A DNA stretch of 64,000 nt from Streptomyces sp. NRRL WC-3605 (GTDB lineage Bacteria > Actinomycetota > Actinomycetes > Streptomycetales > Streptomycetaceae): contig NZ_LLZN01000091.1 in NCBI RefSeq assembly GCF_001509795.1, positions 1-64,000 on the forward strand, written 5' to 3'. Shown here piece after piece: positions 26,234 to 34,226 of the stretch. The position numbers and the translations under genes were made by a program. The notes under the pieces were generated by a model. It was not told the origin of the DNA, did not search any database, and saw only the letters and a list, made by a program, of their open reading frames with translations. The stretch's first letter is position 1; each line of letters begins with the position of its first letter.

Positions 26234-26263
26234 GGGGGCCGCCCCGGAATCGCGGCGGCCCCC
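26234..26263. terminator. Hairpin overlapping the msrA promoter
   Basis: GGGGGCCGCC and GGCGGCCCCC form a perfect 10-base stem with a 10-base loop that contains the GGAAT -35 element of the predicted SigR promoter. It lies about 200 bases past the sigma gene and could end read-through from it. Confidence 0.6.
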
Positions 26264-26271
26264 CGTGTGTT
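26246..26271 (+). promoter_or_regulatory. Predicted SigR promoter of msrA
   Basis: GGAAT (26246-26250), exactly 18 bases, then GTT (26269-26271) match the SigR consensus GGGAAT-N18/19-GTT. It lies 80 bases before msrA, a gene of the thiol-oxidative stress response in Streptomyces. The -35 element is inside the loop of a terminator-like hairpin. Confidence 0.75.
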
Positions 26272-26350
26272 GTCGCTGGTGGGCATCGATGCCGGTGGAC
26301 ATGCCAGTCGAGGAGCCCGAGTGTGTGAAGCGACAAGGATGGAGGCCGCA

Positions 26351-26863
26351 ATGGCTGCGCAGACGCAGAGGGCCGTGCTGGCGGGCGGATGTTTCTGGGG
26401 GATGCAGGACCTGATCCGCCGGCTCCCCGGGGTGACGGCGACCCGGGTCGGATACACCGGGGGTGACGTGCCGAACGCGACCTACCGCAACCACGGCACG
26501 CACGCGGAGGCCATCGAGATCCTCTTCGACCCCGAGCAGACGGACTACCGCGCGATCCTGGAGTTCTTCTTCCAGATCCACGACCCGAGCACCAAGAACC
26601 GCCAGGGCAACGACATCGGCATGAGCTACCGCTCGGCGATCTACTACGTGGACGACGAGCAGAAGCGGATCGCCGAGGACACGATCGCGGACGTGGACGC
26701 CTCGGGCCTGTGGCCGGGCAAGGTCGTCACCGAGGTCGAGCCGGTCGGCCCGTTCTGGGAGGCCGAGCCGGAGCACCAGGACTACCTGGAGCGCTACCCC
26801 GACGGCTACACCTGCCACTTCCCCCGCCCGGGCTGGCGCCTGCCCGCCCGCACGGAGAGCTGA
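26351..26863 (+). CDS. msrA: Peptide-methionine (S)-S-oxide reductase
   Basis: A 170-residue MsrA with the catalytic GCFWG motif (Cys14) near the N-terminus, then [24 protein letters not shown] and the conserved substrate-pocket residues of YRSAIYY. It reduces methionine-S-sulfoxide in proteins using thioredoxin. ATG at 26351 follows GGAGGCCGCA; an in-frame ATG at 26339 would add four residues and lacks that spacing. A SigR-type promoter upstream puts it in the disulfide-stress regulon. A 15-base hairpin terminator follows directly. Confidence 0.95.
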   Translation: MAAQTQRAVLAGGCFWGMQDLIRRLPGVTATRVGYTGGDVPNATYRNHGTHAEAIEILFDPEQTDYRAILEFFFQIHDPSTKNRQGNDIGMSYRSAIYYVDDEQKRIAEDTIADVDASGLWPGKVVTEVEPVGPFWEAEPEHQDYLERYPDGYTCHFPRPGWRLPARTES

Positions 26864-26875
26864 CCGCGAGCCTTC

Positions 26876-26908
26876 CGGCCCCGCCGCGCGCGACGCGCGG
26901 CGGGGCCG
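26876..26908. terminator. Bidirectional hairpin terminator after msrA
   Basis: CGGCCCCGCCGCGCG and CGCGCGGCGGGGCCG form a perfect 15-base stem with a three-base loop between convergent msrA and the next minus-strand gene. Confidence 0.9.
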
Positions 26909-26916
26909 CCGTGTGT

Positions 26917-28035
26917 TCAGTGGGGCAGTGTCGCCGGGCTGCCGCCGTTCGCCTCGTAGCCCGCCACCGCCAGCGCCCGGAACACCGCGAACTCCGCCGC
27001 CGGGTCGGCCGACAGTGTCCACGGCAGGGCACCGACATGCCCGTCGACGTGCACCAGCTGGTCCATGGCCTCCGCCCAGCGCTCCCCGCGGACCAGGAAG
27101 AACACCAGCAGATGGCGTACATGCGCCAGCATCGGGTCGTCGGGCCGCGCCGCGCCGACCGCGTACAGCGCGCCGTGGACCGCCTTGGTGACGACCTCGC
27201 TCTGCCAGAAGCCGGCGACCAGGGTCACCTCGGGCAGGTGCTCGAAGACGGCGAAGAGCGGCATCGCGGCGAGCAGCGAGCCCCGGGGCGCGCGGGCCGC
27301 CGCGGCCTCGGCGAACTCGTACGCCAGCTGCCGCGAGCCGTGCCACTTCTCGCACCAGTAGTGCAGGGCGGCCAGATGCGCGCCCATGTGGGCCGGGGCG
27401 CGGTCCAGGATCTTCAACCACAGCTGCTCGAACTCGGCGCGCGAGTAGGCCAGTCCGCGCGCGACCGACAGCTCGACGATGTACGGGACCGGGTCACCGG
27501 GGGCGAGGAGCGCGGCCTGGCCGCAGGCGGCCTTCGCCTCCTCCATGATGATCCGGAACTCGTCCGTGCCCGGCGTCGCGGTCCGCCACGCCTGCTGCAC
27601 CAGGAACTCCGCCTGCACGGCCGCGCCGCCCGCGTCCTTCGGCTGCTCGGTGCGCCACACCCGCAGCCACTGCCCGCCGGGCGCCTCGCTGACGCCGCCG
27701 GGCCGCTGCTGGAGCTCCAGCGCCGCCGCGCCCGCGAACGCCTGCACCCGCTGCCAGCGGCGCTCCCCCTCGGCCTCGGTGCCGGCCAGCAGCTGCGCGG
27801 CCGCCCGGTAGTCCTGGGTGCGCTGCACCAGGTCCAGGACGTCCAGCAGGTCCTGGTCGGGGCCCGGCATCCGGATGTCCAGCTCCTCCTGGAGGACGAA
27901 GCCGTAGTTCGCCGGGTCCGCGGCGTCCGGGTGGCCCGGCGAGACCTGCTCGATCATGCCCCTCCTGCGCCGCATGAACGGCACCAGCACGAAGCCGATC
28001 ATGGCGGCGGCGATCAGGACCCAGAGAATCTCCAT
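26917..28035 (-). CDS. Membrane-anchored helical-repeat protein, function unknown
   Basis: A 372-residue protein. Residues 3-20 (ILWVLIAAAMIGFVLVPF) form one membrane anchor followed by a basic RRRR stop-transfer, so most of the chain is cytoplasmic. The rest is alpha-helical and TPR-like in spacing (repeated helix pairs with Trp/Ala/Leu pattern, for example QLAYEFAEAAAARAP). No catalytic motif is seen. ATG at 28035 follows GGAGGC; the frame upstream is open but lacks features. It is divergent from the metB-like gene and conserved beside it in Streptomyces as far as I recall. Confidence 0.8.
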   Translation of the reverse strand: MEILWVLIAAAMIGFVLVPFMRRRRGMIEQVSPGHPDAADPANYGFVLQEELDIRMPGPDQDLLDVLDLVQRTQDYRAAAQLLAGTEAEGERRWQRVQAFAGAAALELQQRPGGVSEAPGGQWLRVWRTEQPKDAGGAAVQAEFLVQQAWRTATPGTDEFRIIMEEAKAACGQAALLAPGDPVPYIVELSVARGLAYSRAEFEQLWLKILDRAPAHMGAHLAALHYWCEKWHGSRQLAYEFAEAAAARAPRGSLLAAMPLFAVFEHLPEVTLVAGFWQSEVVTKAVHGALYAVGAARPDDPMLAHVRHLLVFFLVRGERWAEAMDQLVHVDGHVGALPWTLSADPAAEFAVFRALAVAGYEANGGSPATLPH

Positions 28036-28188
28036 GCCTCCAGCGTTCCAGACGACGCCGACACTTGGCCAACGAGGTCCCGCACCTGTGGAGAAACGGT
28101 CCGGCGGACGTCGCGTCCGGGCGGTCGCGAGACCGCCGTGTCCCGCCCGCACGGCATCCCGGGCGCGGGAGCACTACCCTCGGTCCCC

Positions 28189-29346
28189 ATGAGCGACAGG
28201 CACATCAGTCAGCACTTCGAGACCCTCGCGATCCACGCGGGCAACACCGCCGATCCCCTGACCGGCGCGGTCGTCCCGCCGATCTACCAGGTCTCGACCT
28301 ACAAGCAGGACGGCGTGGGCGGCCTGCGCGGCGGCTACGAGTACAGCCGCAGCGCCAACCCGACCCGCACCGCCCTCGAGGAGAACCTCGCCGCCCTGGA
28401 GGGCGGCCGCCGCGGCCTCGCGTTCGCGTCCGGACTGGCGGCCGAGGACTGCCTGTTGCGTACGCTGCTCAGCCCCGGCGACCACGTGGTCATCCCGAAC
28501 GACGCCTACGGCGGCACCTTCCGGCTGTTCGCGAAGGTCGTCGCCCGCTGGGGCGTGGAGTGGTCGGTGGCCGACACCTCCGACCCGGCCGCCGTACGGG
28601 CCGCGATCACCCCGAAGACCAAGGTGATCTGGGTGGAGACCCCCTCCAACCCGCTGCTCGGCATCACCGACATCGCCGCCGTCGCGCAGGTCGCGCGGGA
28701 CGCGGGCGCCCGGCTCGTCGTCGACAACACTTTCGCGACGCCCTACCTCCAGCAGCCGCTGTCCCTCGGCGCGGACGTCGTCGTGCACTCCCTGACCAAG
28801 TACATGGGCGGACACTCCGACGTCGTCGGCGGCGCGCTGGTCGCGGCCGACGCCGAGCTGGGCGAGGAACTGGCGTTCCACCAGAACGCGATGGGCGCCG
28901 TCGCCGGGCCCTTCGACGCGTGGCTGGTGCTGCGCGGCACCAAGACCCTGTCGGTGCGCATGGACCGGCACAGCGAGAACGCCACGAAGATCGCCGACAT
29001 GCTCACCCGGCACCCGCGCGTGACGAGCGTCCTGTACCCGGGGCTGCCCGAGCACCCCGGCCACGAGGTCGCCGCCAAGCAGATGCGGGCCTTCGGCGGC
29101 ATGATCTCCTTCCGCGTGGAGGGCGGCGAGCAGGCGGCCGTCGAGGTCTGCAACCGCGCGCAGGTCTTCACGCTGGGCGAGTCCCTCGGCGGCGTCGAGT
29201 CCCTGATCGAGCACCCCGGCCGGATGACCCACGCGTCCGTGGTCGGCTCCGCCCTGGAGGTCCCGGGCGACCTGGTCCGCCTCTCGGTCGGCATCGAGAA
29301 CGCCGACGACCTGGTCGAGGACCTCAAGCAGGCGCTCGGCCAGTGA
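28189..29346 (+). CDS. metB: Cystathionine gamma-synthase/lyase family enzyme
   Basis: A 385-residue fold-type I PLP enzyme. SGLAAEDCLL and YEYSRSANPTR bind the cofactor phosphate; VVHSLTKYMGGHSDVVGG contains the Schiff-base lysine; SLGGVESLIEHPGRMTHASV is the conserved C-terminal substrate loop. It acts in transsulfuration, either joining O-succinyl/acetylhomoserine with cysteine or cleaving cystathionine to cysteine. Sequence alone does not separate synthase from lyase, so the symbol is provisional. A TACCCT hexamer (28175-28180) eight bases before the ATG and the lack of a ribosome site suggest a leaderless transcript. Confidence 0.88.
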   Translation: MSDRHISQHFETLAIHAGNTADPLTGAVVPPIYQVSTYKQDGVGGLRGGYEYSRSANPTRTALEENLAALEGGRRGLAFASGLAAEDCLLRTLLSPGDHVVIPNDAYGGTFRLFAKVVARWGVEWSVADTSDPAAVRAAITPKTKVIWVETPSNPLLGITDIAAVAQVARDAGARLVVDNTFATPYLQQPLSLGADVVVHSLTKYMGGHSDVVGGALVAADAELGEELAFHQNAMGAVAGPFDAWLVLRGTKTLSVRMDRHSENATKIADMLTRHPRVTSVLYPGLPEHPGHEVAAKQMRAFGGMISFRVEGGEQAAVEVCNRAQVFTLGESLGGVESLIEHPGRMTHASVVGSALEVPGDLVRLSVGIENADDLVEDLKQALGQ

Positions 29347-29355
29347 GGCGGCGCC

Positions 29356-29607
29356 TCACCAGCCCGTGAGCGGTGGAGTCGTCTCCGACGGCGGCTCCAC
29401 CCACGGATGGGCGGTGAGCGCCCACACCGTGAACGCCACCGCCGCCGCGCACAGCACAAGCCACATCAGCCGCACGGCGACCCGGTGGCGCCACAGCAGG
29501 CGCTCACCGCGCCGCACGATCTCCGGGTACAGCTCCGGCGGCACCCTCGGGGGTGGCGCGGCCTCCATGACCTGGCGCGCGGCCACCTCCCGCCGGACCC
29601 GGTTCAC
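29356..29607 (-). CDS. Small single-pass membrane protein coupled to a sigma-like gene
   Basis: An 83-residue protein with one transmembrane helix (VRLMWLVLCAAAVAFTVWAL, about residues 47-66), a basic cytoplasmic N-terminal part of about 45 residues and a short Pro-rich outer tail. Its GTG start overlaps the stop codon of the sigma-like gene by four bases, so the two are co-translated. A small membrane protein encoded immediately after a sigma factor could act as an anti-sigma factor, but it lacks the HxxxCxxC zinc motif of the ZAS family, so this is only a possibility. Confidence 0.72.
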   Translation of the reverse strand: MNRVRREVAARQVMEAAPPPRVPPELYPEIVRRGERLLWRHRVAVRLMWLVLCAAAVAFTVWALTAHPWVEPPSETTPPLTGW

Positions 29608-30116
29608 CGCGCCACCGCCTTCGCACCCGGCACGGCGGGCGCCGTCTCGCGCGGCCGGTCCAGCAGAGTCGCCGTCGCCCGCGCGCAGATCGCCTCGACG
29701 CGCTCCCTCGGCAGCCCCAGCAGCGCCGCCGTCTGCTCCTCGGCGACCCCCTCGTACAGCCGCAGCACCAGCACCAGGCGTTCCCTCGGGGAGAGCCGGG
29801 CGAGCGGGCCGTCCGGGTGCGGGCGGCCGCGGCCCAGTGCGCCCGGACCGCCGTACCGGTGCCAGACCGAGCGGGCGAACCGGGTGGCCAGCTCCTGCCG
29901 GGCGACGCCGTAGGGGTCCTCGCCGCGCAGCCGGTCCCAGCACGCGTACGTGTGCGCGAGCGAAAGCGTCAGCAGGCGACACGCGCGCGGATTGTCGTCC
30001 CGCGACTCGCCGGTGAGCAGGGTCGCGGTGTGCAGCAGGCGTCCCCCCGCGCCCGCGACGAACGCCTCGAACTCACGGCTGCGGCGGGCGTCGCGGGTCA
30101 AGTGCCGTCGTTCCAC
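29604..30116 (-). CDS. Sigma-70-family-like protein with degenerate region 2
   Basis: A 170-residue protein. Residues 100-155 (LSPRERLVLVLRLYEGVAEEQTAALLGLPRERVEAICARA) are a clear sigma region 4. The N-terminal 75 residues resemble region 2 of the SigE-like subgroup (LLHTATLLTGES...LSLAHTYACWDRL) but the usual acidic AEDLVQ core-binding stretch is replaced by RDDNPRACRLL, so promoter opening may be impaired. GTG at 30116 is chosen because GGGAGGGGCG precedes it. It is coupled to a small membrane protein. It may be a weak ECF sigma factor or a region-4 regulator. Confidence 0.75.
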   Translation of the reverse strand: MERRHLTRDARRSREFEAFVAGAGGRLLHTATLLTGESRDDNPRACRLLTLSLAHTYACWDRLRGEDPYGVARQELATRFARSVWHRYGGPGALGRGRPHPDGPLARLSPRERLVLVLRLYEGVAEEQTAALLGLPRERVEAICARATATLLDRPRETAPAVPGAKAVAR

Positions 30117-30231
30117 CGCCCCTCCCGCCAGGCCGCGTGCCGAGGACCGCCCCGCCGGCCGCACGACACGCCTGCCGTGCGTCGGGAGGGCCCGGTCTCA
30201 TGGGAAGCCTGCGGCGGCCCGGGGGTCAAGA

Positions 30232-30252
30232 GCCGGGAGCCGTCCTCCCGGC
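30232..30252. terminator. Small hairpin between MarR and sigma-like genes
   Basis: GCCGGGAG and CTCCCGGC pair with a five-base loop. It lies downstream of the MarR gene on the minus strand and may end its transcript. Confidence 0.45.
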
Positions 30253-30298
30253 ACACGCGGGTGCCCGCCCGCGCGTGGGCCCCCTCGACGGCTCCGGC

Positions 30299-30826
30299 TC
30301 AGGACGCGCCGGGCGCCTCCGGGGCCGTGCCCCCCGACGGGGGCGCCATGCGCGCCGACAGCGCCACGTTGAAGCGGGTGAGCAGCGAGCAGAACACCTC
30401 GCGTTCCTCCGGCGCCCAGTCCTGCGTCAGCTCCGCCATCAACTGGCGGCGCGACGCCCGCACTTCCTCCAGCCGGGACTGCCCGCGCGGGGACAGCTGG
30501 AGCACGACCGCGCGCCCGTCCTCCGGGTGCGAGGTGCGCTTGACGAGACCCGTGTCGACCAGCGGGGCGACCTGCCGGGTGACCGTCGACGAGTCGATCC
30601 CCATGCTCGCCGCGAGCGCCTTGACGCCCATGGGCCCTTCCTTGTCCAGGCGGTTCAGCAGCAGGTACGCGGCGCGGTCCATGGAGTTGCGCACCTGGCC
30701 GACCCCACCGAGGCGGGTCTGTTCGGCACGGCGGGCGAACAACGCCACCTCGTGCTGCAGCGTGTCGAGGAGACCGCTGTCAGCGACGGTCGTCATGTCC
30801 GTCGACATGTCAGGTGTTGTGGGCAT
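30299..30826 (-). CDS. MarR-family transcriptional regulator
   Basis: A 175-residue winged-helix regulator. The recognition helix region is LAASMGIDSSTVTRQVAPLVDTGLVKR, followed by the wing HPEDGRAVVLQLSPRG. MarR proteins are dimeric repressors relieved by phenolics or oxidants. The start is uncertain: ATGs at 30826, 30808 and 30796 are all in frame, none with a strong ribosome site. A CATGTC-N4-GACATG repeat at 30794-30809 overlaps these starts and could be an autoregulatory operator if the downstream start is used. It is divergent from ilvA. Confidence 0.9.
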   Translation of the reverse strand: MPTTPDMSTDMTTVADSGLLDTLQHEVALFARRAEQTRLGGVGQVRNSMDRAAYLLLNRLDKEGPMGVKALAASMGIDSSTVTRQVAPLVDTGLVKRTSHPEDGRAVVLQLSPRGQSRLEEVRASRRQLMAELTQDWAPEEREVFCSLLTRFNVALSARMAPPSGGTAPEAPGAS

Positions 30827-30971
30827 GGCCGGAGGCTCACTTCATGAAGGGGGTGCTGGGTTGGGGGACAGGGTACGCGGCCGGGACGCGGGGTGTACCG
30901 ACGCTGCGCAATCCCGTCTCGCTGCTTGGTCACACCGCAAAGTAGCGCCTGTGAACTGCGAGACTTGGGAC

Positions 30972-32201
30972 ATGAACCACCGCACGTCCGACACGCTGCC
31001 CCCGGTCACCCTCGACGACGTGCGCGGCGCCCAGAAGATGCTGAGCGGCGTGGCCCGGGTGACGGCGATGGAGGGCAGCAGGCACCTGACGCAGCTGGTC
31101 GGCGCCCCGGTGCACCTCAAGTGCGAGAACCTCCAGCGGACCGGATCGTTCAAGCTGCGCGGCGCCTACGTGCGGATCGCCGGGCTGCTCCCCGAGGAGC
31201 GGGCCGCGGGCGTCGTGGCCGCCAGCGCCGGCAACCACGCCCAGGGCGTCGCCCTCGCGTCCTCCCTGCTCGGCGTGCGGTCCACGGTGTTCATGCCCAG
31301 GAGCGCCCCGCTGCCGAAGATCAGCGCCACCCGTGACTACGGCGCCGAGGTGCGCCTGCACGGCCAGGTGGTCGACGAGACGCTGGCCGCCGCGCAGGAG
31401 TACGCGGCCGAGACCGGCGCGGTGTTCATCCACCCCTTCGACCACCCCGACATCATCGCCGGTCAGGGCACGGTCGGGCTGGAGATCCTGGAGCAGTGCC
31501 CGGAGGTGCGCACGGTCGTCGTCGGTATCGGCGGGGGCGGGCTCGCGGCCGGGATCGCGATGGCGGTGAAGTCGCTGCGCCCGGACGTGCGGATCGTGGG
31601 CGTGCAGGCGGCGGGCGCGGCGGCCTACCCGCCCTCGCTGGCGGCGGGACGCCCGGTCGCGGTCGAGCACCCGGCGACGATGGCGGACGGCATCAAGGTG
31701 GGCCGGCCCGGCGACGTGCCGTTCCGGATCATCGGCGAGCTGGTCGACGAGGTCCGCACGGTCACCGAGGACGAGCTGGCCGCCGCCCTGCTGCTGTGCC
31801 TGGAGCGGGCCAAGCTGGTCGTGGAGCCGGCCGGGGCGAGCCCGGTCGCCGCGCTGCTGAGCGACCCGGGCGCCTTCGAGGGCCCGGTCGTCGCGGTGCT
31901 CTCCGGGGGCAACGTCGACCCGGTGCTGCTCCAGCGCGTCCTGCGGCACGGCATGGCCGCGCAGGGCCGCTACCTGGCCGTACGGCTGCGGCTGACCGAC
32001 CGGCCGGGCGCGCTCGCCTCGCTGCTCGGGGCGTTGTCAGTGGTGGACGCTAACGTCCTCGACGTGAGCCATGTCCGGACCGATCCACGGCTCGGGCTCA
32101 CGGAGGCGGAGGTCGAGCTGCACCTGGAGACCAAGGGGCGCGAGCACTGCGCCGAGGTCGGCGAGGCACTGCGCGCGGCGGGATACACCGTCATCGGCTG
32201 A
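30972..32201 (+). CDS. ilvA: Threonine ammonia-lyase (threonine dehydratase) with ACT domain
   Basis: A 409-residue fold-type II PLP enzyme. The cofactor lysine is in RTGSFKLRGA; the phosphate-binding glycines are in VVGIGGGGLAAG. An ACT-like domain (RLRLTDRPGALASLLGALSVVDANVLDVSH) occupies the last 80 residues. It deaminates threonine to 2-oxobutyrate, feeding isoleucine and propionyl-CoA supply. With a single ACT-type domain and this length it resembles the shorter Streptomyces and catabolic forms more than E. coli IlvA. The ATG at 30972 has no ribosome site; the upstream open frame overlaps the divergent MarR gene. Confidence 0.93.
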   Translation: MNHRTSDTLPPVTLDDVRGAQKMLSGVARVTAMEGSRHLTQLVGAPVHLKCENLQRTGSFKLRGAYVRIAGLLPEERAAGVVAASAGNHAQGVALASSLLGVRSTVFMPRSAPLPKISATRDYGAEVRLHGQVVDETLAAAQEYAAETGAVFIHPFDHPDIIAGQGTVGLEILEQCPEVRTVVVGIGGGGLAAGIAMAVKSLRPDVRIVGVQAAGAAAYPPSLAAGRPVAVEHPATMADGIKVGRPGDVPFRIIGELVDEVRTVTEDELAAALLLCLERAKLVVEPAGASPVAALLSDPGAFEGPVVAVLSGGNVDPVLLQRVLRHGMAAQGRYLAVRLRLTDRPGALASLLGALSVVDANVLDVSHVRTDPRLGLTEAEVELHLETKGREHCAEVGEALRAAGYTVIG

Positions 32202-32250
32202 GCCGGCCGCACCCCTCGGACCCCTCGTGTCACCCGTTCGGAAAATCCCG

Positions 32251-32279
32251 TTGAGAGACGCGATACATCGCGTTATGGT
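32251..32279 (+). promoter_or_regulatory. Promoter of drrAB with a palindromic operator in its spacer
   Basis: TTGAGA (32251-32256), a 17-base spacer and TATGGT (32274-32279) form a vegetative promoter. The spacer contains ACGCGAT-N2-ATCGCGT (32258-32273), a near-perfect 16-base palindrome. A regulator bound there would block RNA polymerase directly. The following untranslated leader is about 78 bases. Confidence 0.6.
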
Positions 32280-32363
32280 GTGTCGCGCGAAGCCGCTCCC
32301 GAGCGGCGTGAAAAGTGCAAACCTTAAGCTTTCCGAATTTTCCCCGACGACGTGGAGATCCAT

Positions 32364-33344
32364 ATGCCAGGCGCCATCTACGCCGAAGGTCTGGTGAAGA
32401 CCTTCGGTGACGTAAAGGCTCTGGACGGCGTCGACCTCGATGTCCCCGAGGGCACGGTCCTCGGTCTGCTCGGGCCGAACGGCGCGGGCAAGACGACGAC
32501 CGTGCGCTGCCTGACGACGCTGCTGCGCCCCGACAGCGGCAAGGCGGTCGTCGCGGGGCTCGACGTCCTGCGGCAGCCCGACGCCGTACGCCGTTCCATC
32601 GGCCTGTCCGGCCAGTTCGCGGCGGTCGACGAATACCTGACCGGCCGGGAGAACCTCCAGATGGTCGGCCAGCTGTACCAGATGAAGGCGAAGCCGGCGA
32701 AGGCCCGCGCGATCGAGCTGCTGGAGCAGTTCGACCTCGCCGACGCCGCCGACCGGCCCGCCAAGACCTACTCGGGCGGCATGCGCCGCCGGCTCGACCT
32801 CGCGGCGGCCCTCGTGGTCTCCCCACCCGTGATGTTCATGGACGAGCCGACGACCGGCCTCGACCCGCGCAACCGCCAGCTGCTCTGGGAGGTCATCAAG
32901 CGTCTGGTCTCCAGCGGCACGACGCTGCTGCTGACCACGCAGTACCTGGAGGAGGCCGACCACCTCGCGCACGAGATCGCCGTCGTCGACCACGGCCGGG
33001 TGATCGCCAAGGGCACCTCCGACCAGCTCAAGGCCCGCACCGGCGGCGAGCGCGTCGAGGTCGTCGTGCACGAGCGCGAGGCCATACAGCCCGCCTCCGA
33101 GGTGCTGCGCGGCTTCGGCAAGGGCGAGACCACCGTCGAGGACCACATGCGCAAGCTCACCGTGCCGGTGACCGGCGGCGCCAAGCTCCTCGCCGAGGTC
33201 ATCCGCGAGCTCGACTCCCGGGGCATCGAGATCGACGACATCGGCCTGCGCCGCCCCACCCTCGACGACGTCTTCCTGTCCCTGACCGGACACGTCGCCG
33301 AGACCAAGAGCGAGGAGAACGGCAAGGAGGAGACGGCCAAGTGA
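32364..33344 (+). CDS. DrrA-type ABC exporter ATPase
   Basis: A 326-residue ATPase with Walker A (GPNGAGKTTT), signature (YSGGMRRRLDLA), Walker B (VMFMDEPTTGLD) and the C-terminal extension of about 85 residues (GIEIDDIGLRRPTLDDVFLSLTG) that defines the daunorubicin-resistance DrrA group. It powers export of drugs, antibiotics or lipids with the permease encoded next. ATG at 32364 follows GTGGAGATCCAT; a GTG at 32352 would add four residues. The stop overlaps the permease GTG start, so the two are coupled. Promoter and operator lie at 32251-32279. Confidence 0.93.
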   Translation: MPGAIYAEGLVKTFGDVKALDGVDLDVPEGTVLGLLGPNGAGKTTTVRCLTTLLRPDSGKAVVAGLDVLRQPDAVRRSIGLSGQFAAVDEYLTGRENLQMVGQLYQMKAKPAKARAIELLEQFDLADAADRPAKTYSGGMRRRLDLAAALVVSPPVMFMDEPTTGLDPRNRQLLWEVIKRLVSSGTTLLLTTQYLEEADHLAHEIAVVDHGRVIAKGTSDQLKARTGGERVEVVVHEREAIQPASEVLRGFGKGETTVEDHMRKLTVPVTGGAKLLAEVIRELDSRGIEIDDIGLRRPTLDDVFLSLTGHVAETKSEENGKEETAK

Positions 33345-34141
33345 GCGCCATCAACGATTCCGCGGTCATCGCCCGCAGAAACCTGATCCGCATGGGCCGG
33401 ATCCCCGAGATGCTGATCTTCGGGCTCATCCAGCCGATCATGTTCGTGGTGCTGTTCACCTACGTGTTCGGCGGCTCGATCCAGGTCGGCTCGTCCAGCT
33501 CCACCCAGGCCTACCGTGAGTTCCTGATGGCCGGCATCTTCGCCCAGACGGTCACCTTCGCGACCGCCGGTGCGGGCGCCGGTATCGCGGACGACATGCA
33601 CAAGGGCCTGATCGACCGCTTCCGCTCCCTGCCCATGGCCCGCGGCGCGGTCCTGACCGGCCGCACCCTCGCAGACCTGGTGCAGACCGCGCTCACCCTC
33701 GTCGTCCTCGCGGTCGTCGCCGTGATCGTCGGCTGGCGCACCCACGAGAACGCGGGGAAGGTCCTCGCCGGCTTCGGGCTGCTCCTGCTCCTCGGGTACG
33801 CGTTCTCCTGGATCGGCGCGCTCATCGGCCTGTCCGTGCGCACCCCGGAGGCGGCGACCTCGGGCGGACTGATCTGGCTCTTCCCGCTGACGTTCATCTC
33901 GAACGCCTTCGTGGACGCCAACCAGATGCCCACCTTCCTGCGGCACATCGCCGAGTGGAACCCGTTCAGCGCCACGGTCCAGGCCTGCCGGGAGCTGTTC
34001 GGGAACCTGCCGCCGGGCTTCAAGGCACCCGACGCCTGGCCCATGCAGCACCCCGTGTGGGCATCGCTGATCTGGTCGGTCCTGATCATCGCGCTCTTCC
34101 GCACCCTGGCCGTCCGCAAGTACCGCTCCGCGACGGCCTGA
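33341..34141 (+). CDS. DrrB-type ABC-2 exporter permease
   Basis: A 266-residue ABC-2 permease with six transmembrane helices. The first cytoplasmic helix (NLIRMGRIPEMLIFGLIQPIMFVV) and the conserved FRSLPMARGAVLTGRTLAD coupling region are typical of DrrB proteins. The start GTG overlaps the DrrA stop codon (GTGA), indicating translational coupling, so that equal amounts of ATPase and permease are made. Substrate unknown: no biosynthetic cluster surrounds the pair. A perfect 15-base-stem terminator follows at 34171. Confidence 0.92.
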   Translation: MSAINDSAVIARRNLIRMGRIPEMLIFGLIQPIMFVVLFTYVFGGSIQVGSSSSTQAYREFLMAGIFAQTVTFATAGAGAGIADDMHKGLIDRFRSLPMARGAVLTGRTLADLVQTALTLVVLAVVAVIVGWRTHENAGKVLAGFGLLLLLGYAFSWIGALIGLSVRTPEAATSGGLIWLFPLTFISNAFVDANQMPTFLRHIAEWNPFSATVQACRELFGNLPPGFKAPDAWPMQHPVWASLIWSVLIIALFRTLAVRKYRSATA

Positions 34142-34170
34142 CGGACCCGGGCCACCGTCCCGGACGCGAC

Positions 34171-34204
34171 GGAGCCCCCGGTGCCGTACGGCACCGGGGG
34201 CTCC
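34171..34204. terminator. Bidirectional terminator between drrAB and greA
   Basis: GGAGCCCCCGGTGCC and GGCACCGGGGGCTCC make a perfect 15-base stem with a GTAC loop. It serves the convergent exporter and greA genes. Confidence 0.92.
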
Positions 34205-34226
34205 CGTGAAGTTGGAAGGGGCCGGG

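Noticed and set aside
30794..30809. CATGTC-N4-GACATG repeat at the MarR start as a certain operator
   Set aside because: It lies within the coding sequence if the upstream ATG is right, so it is mentioned with the gene but not claimed as an operator.
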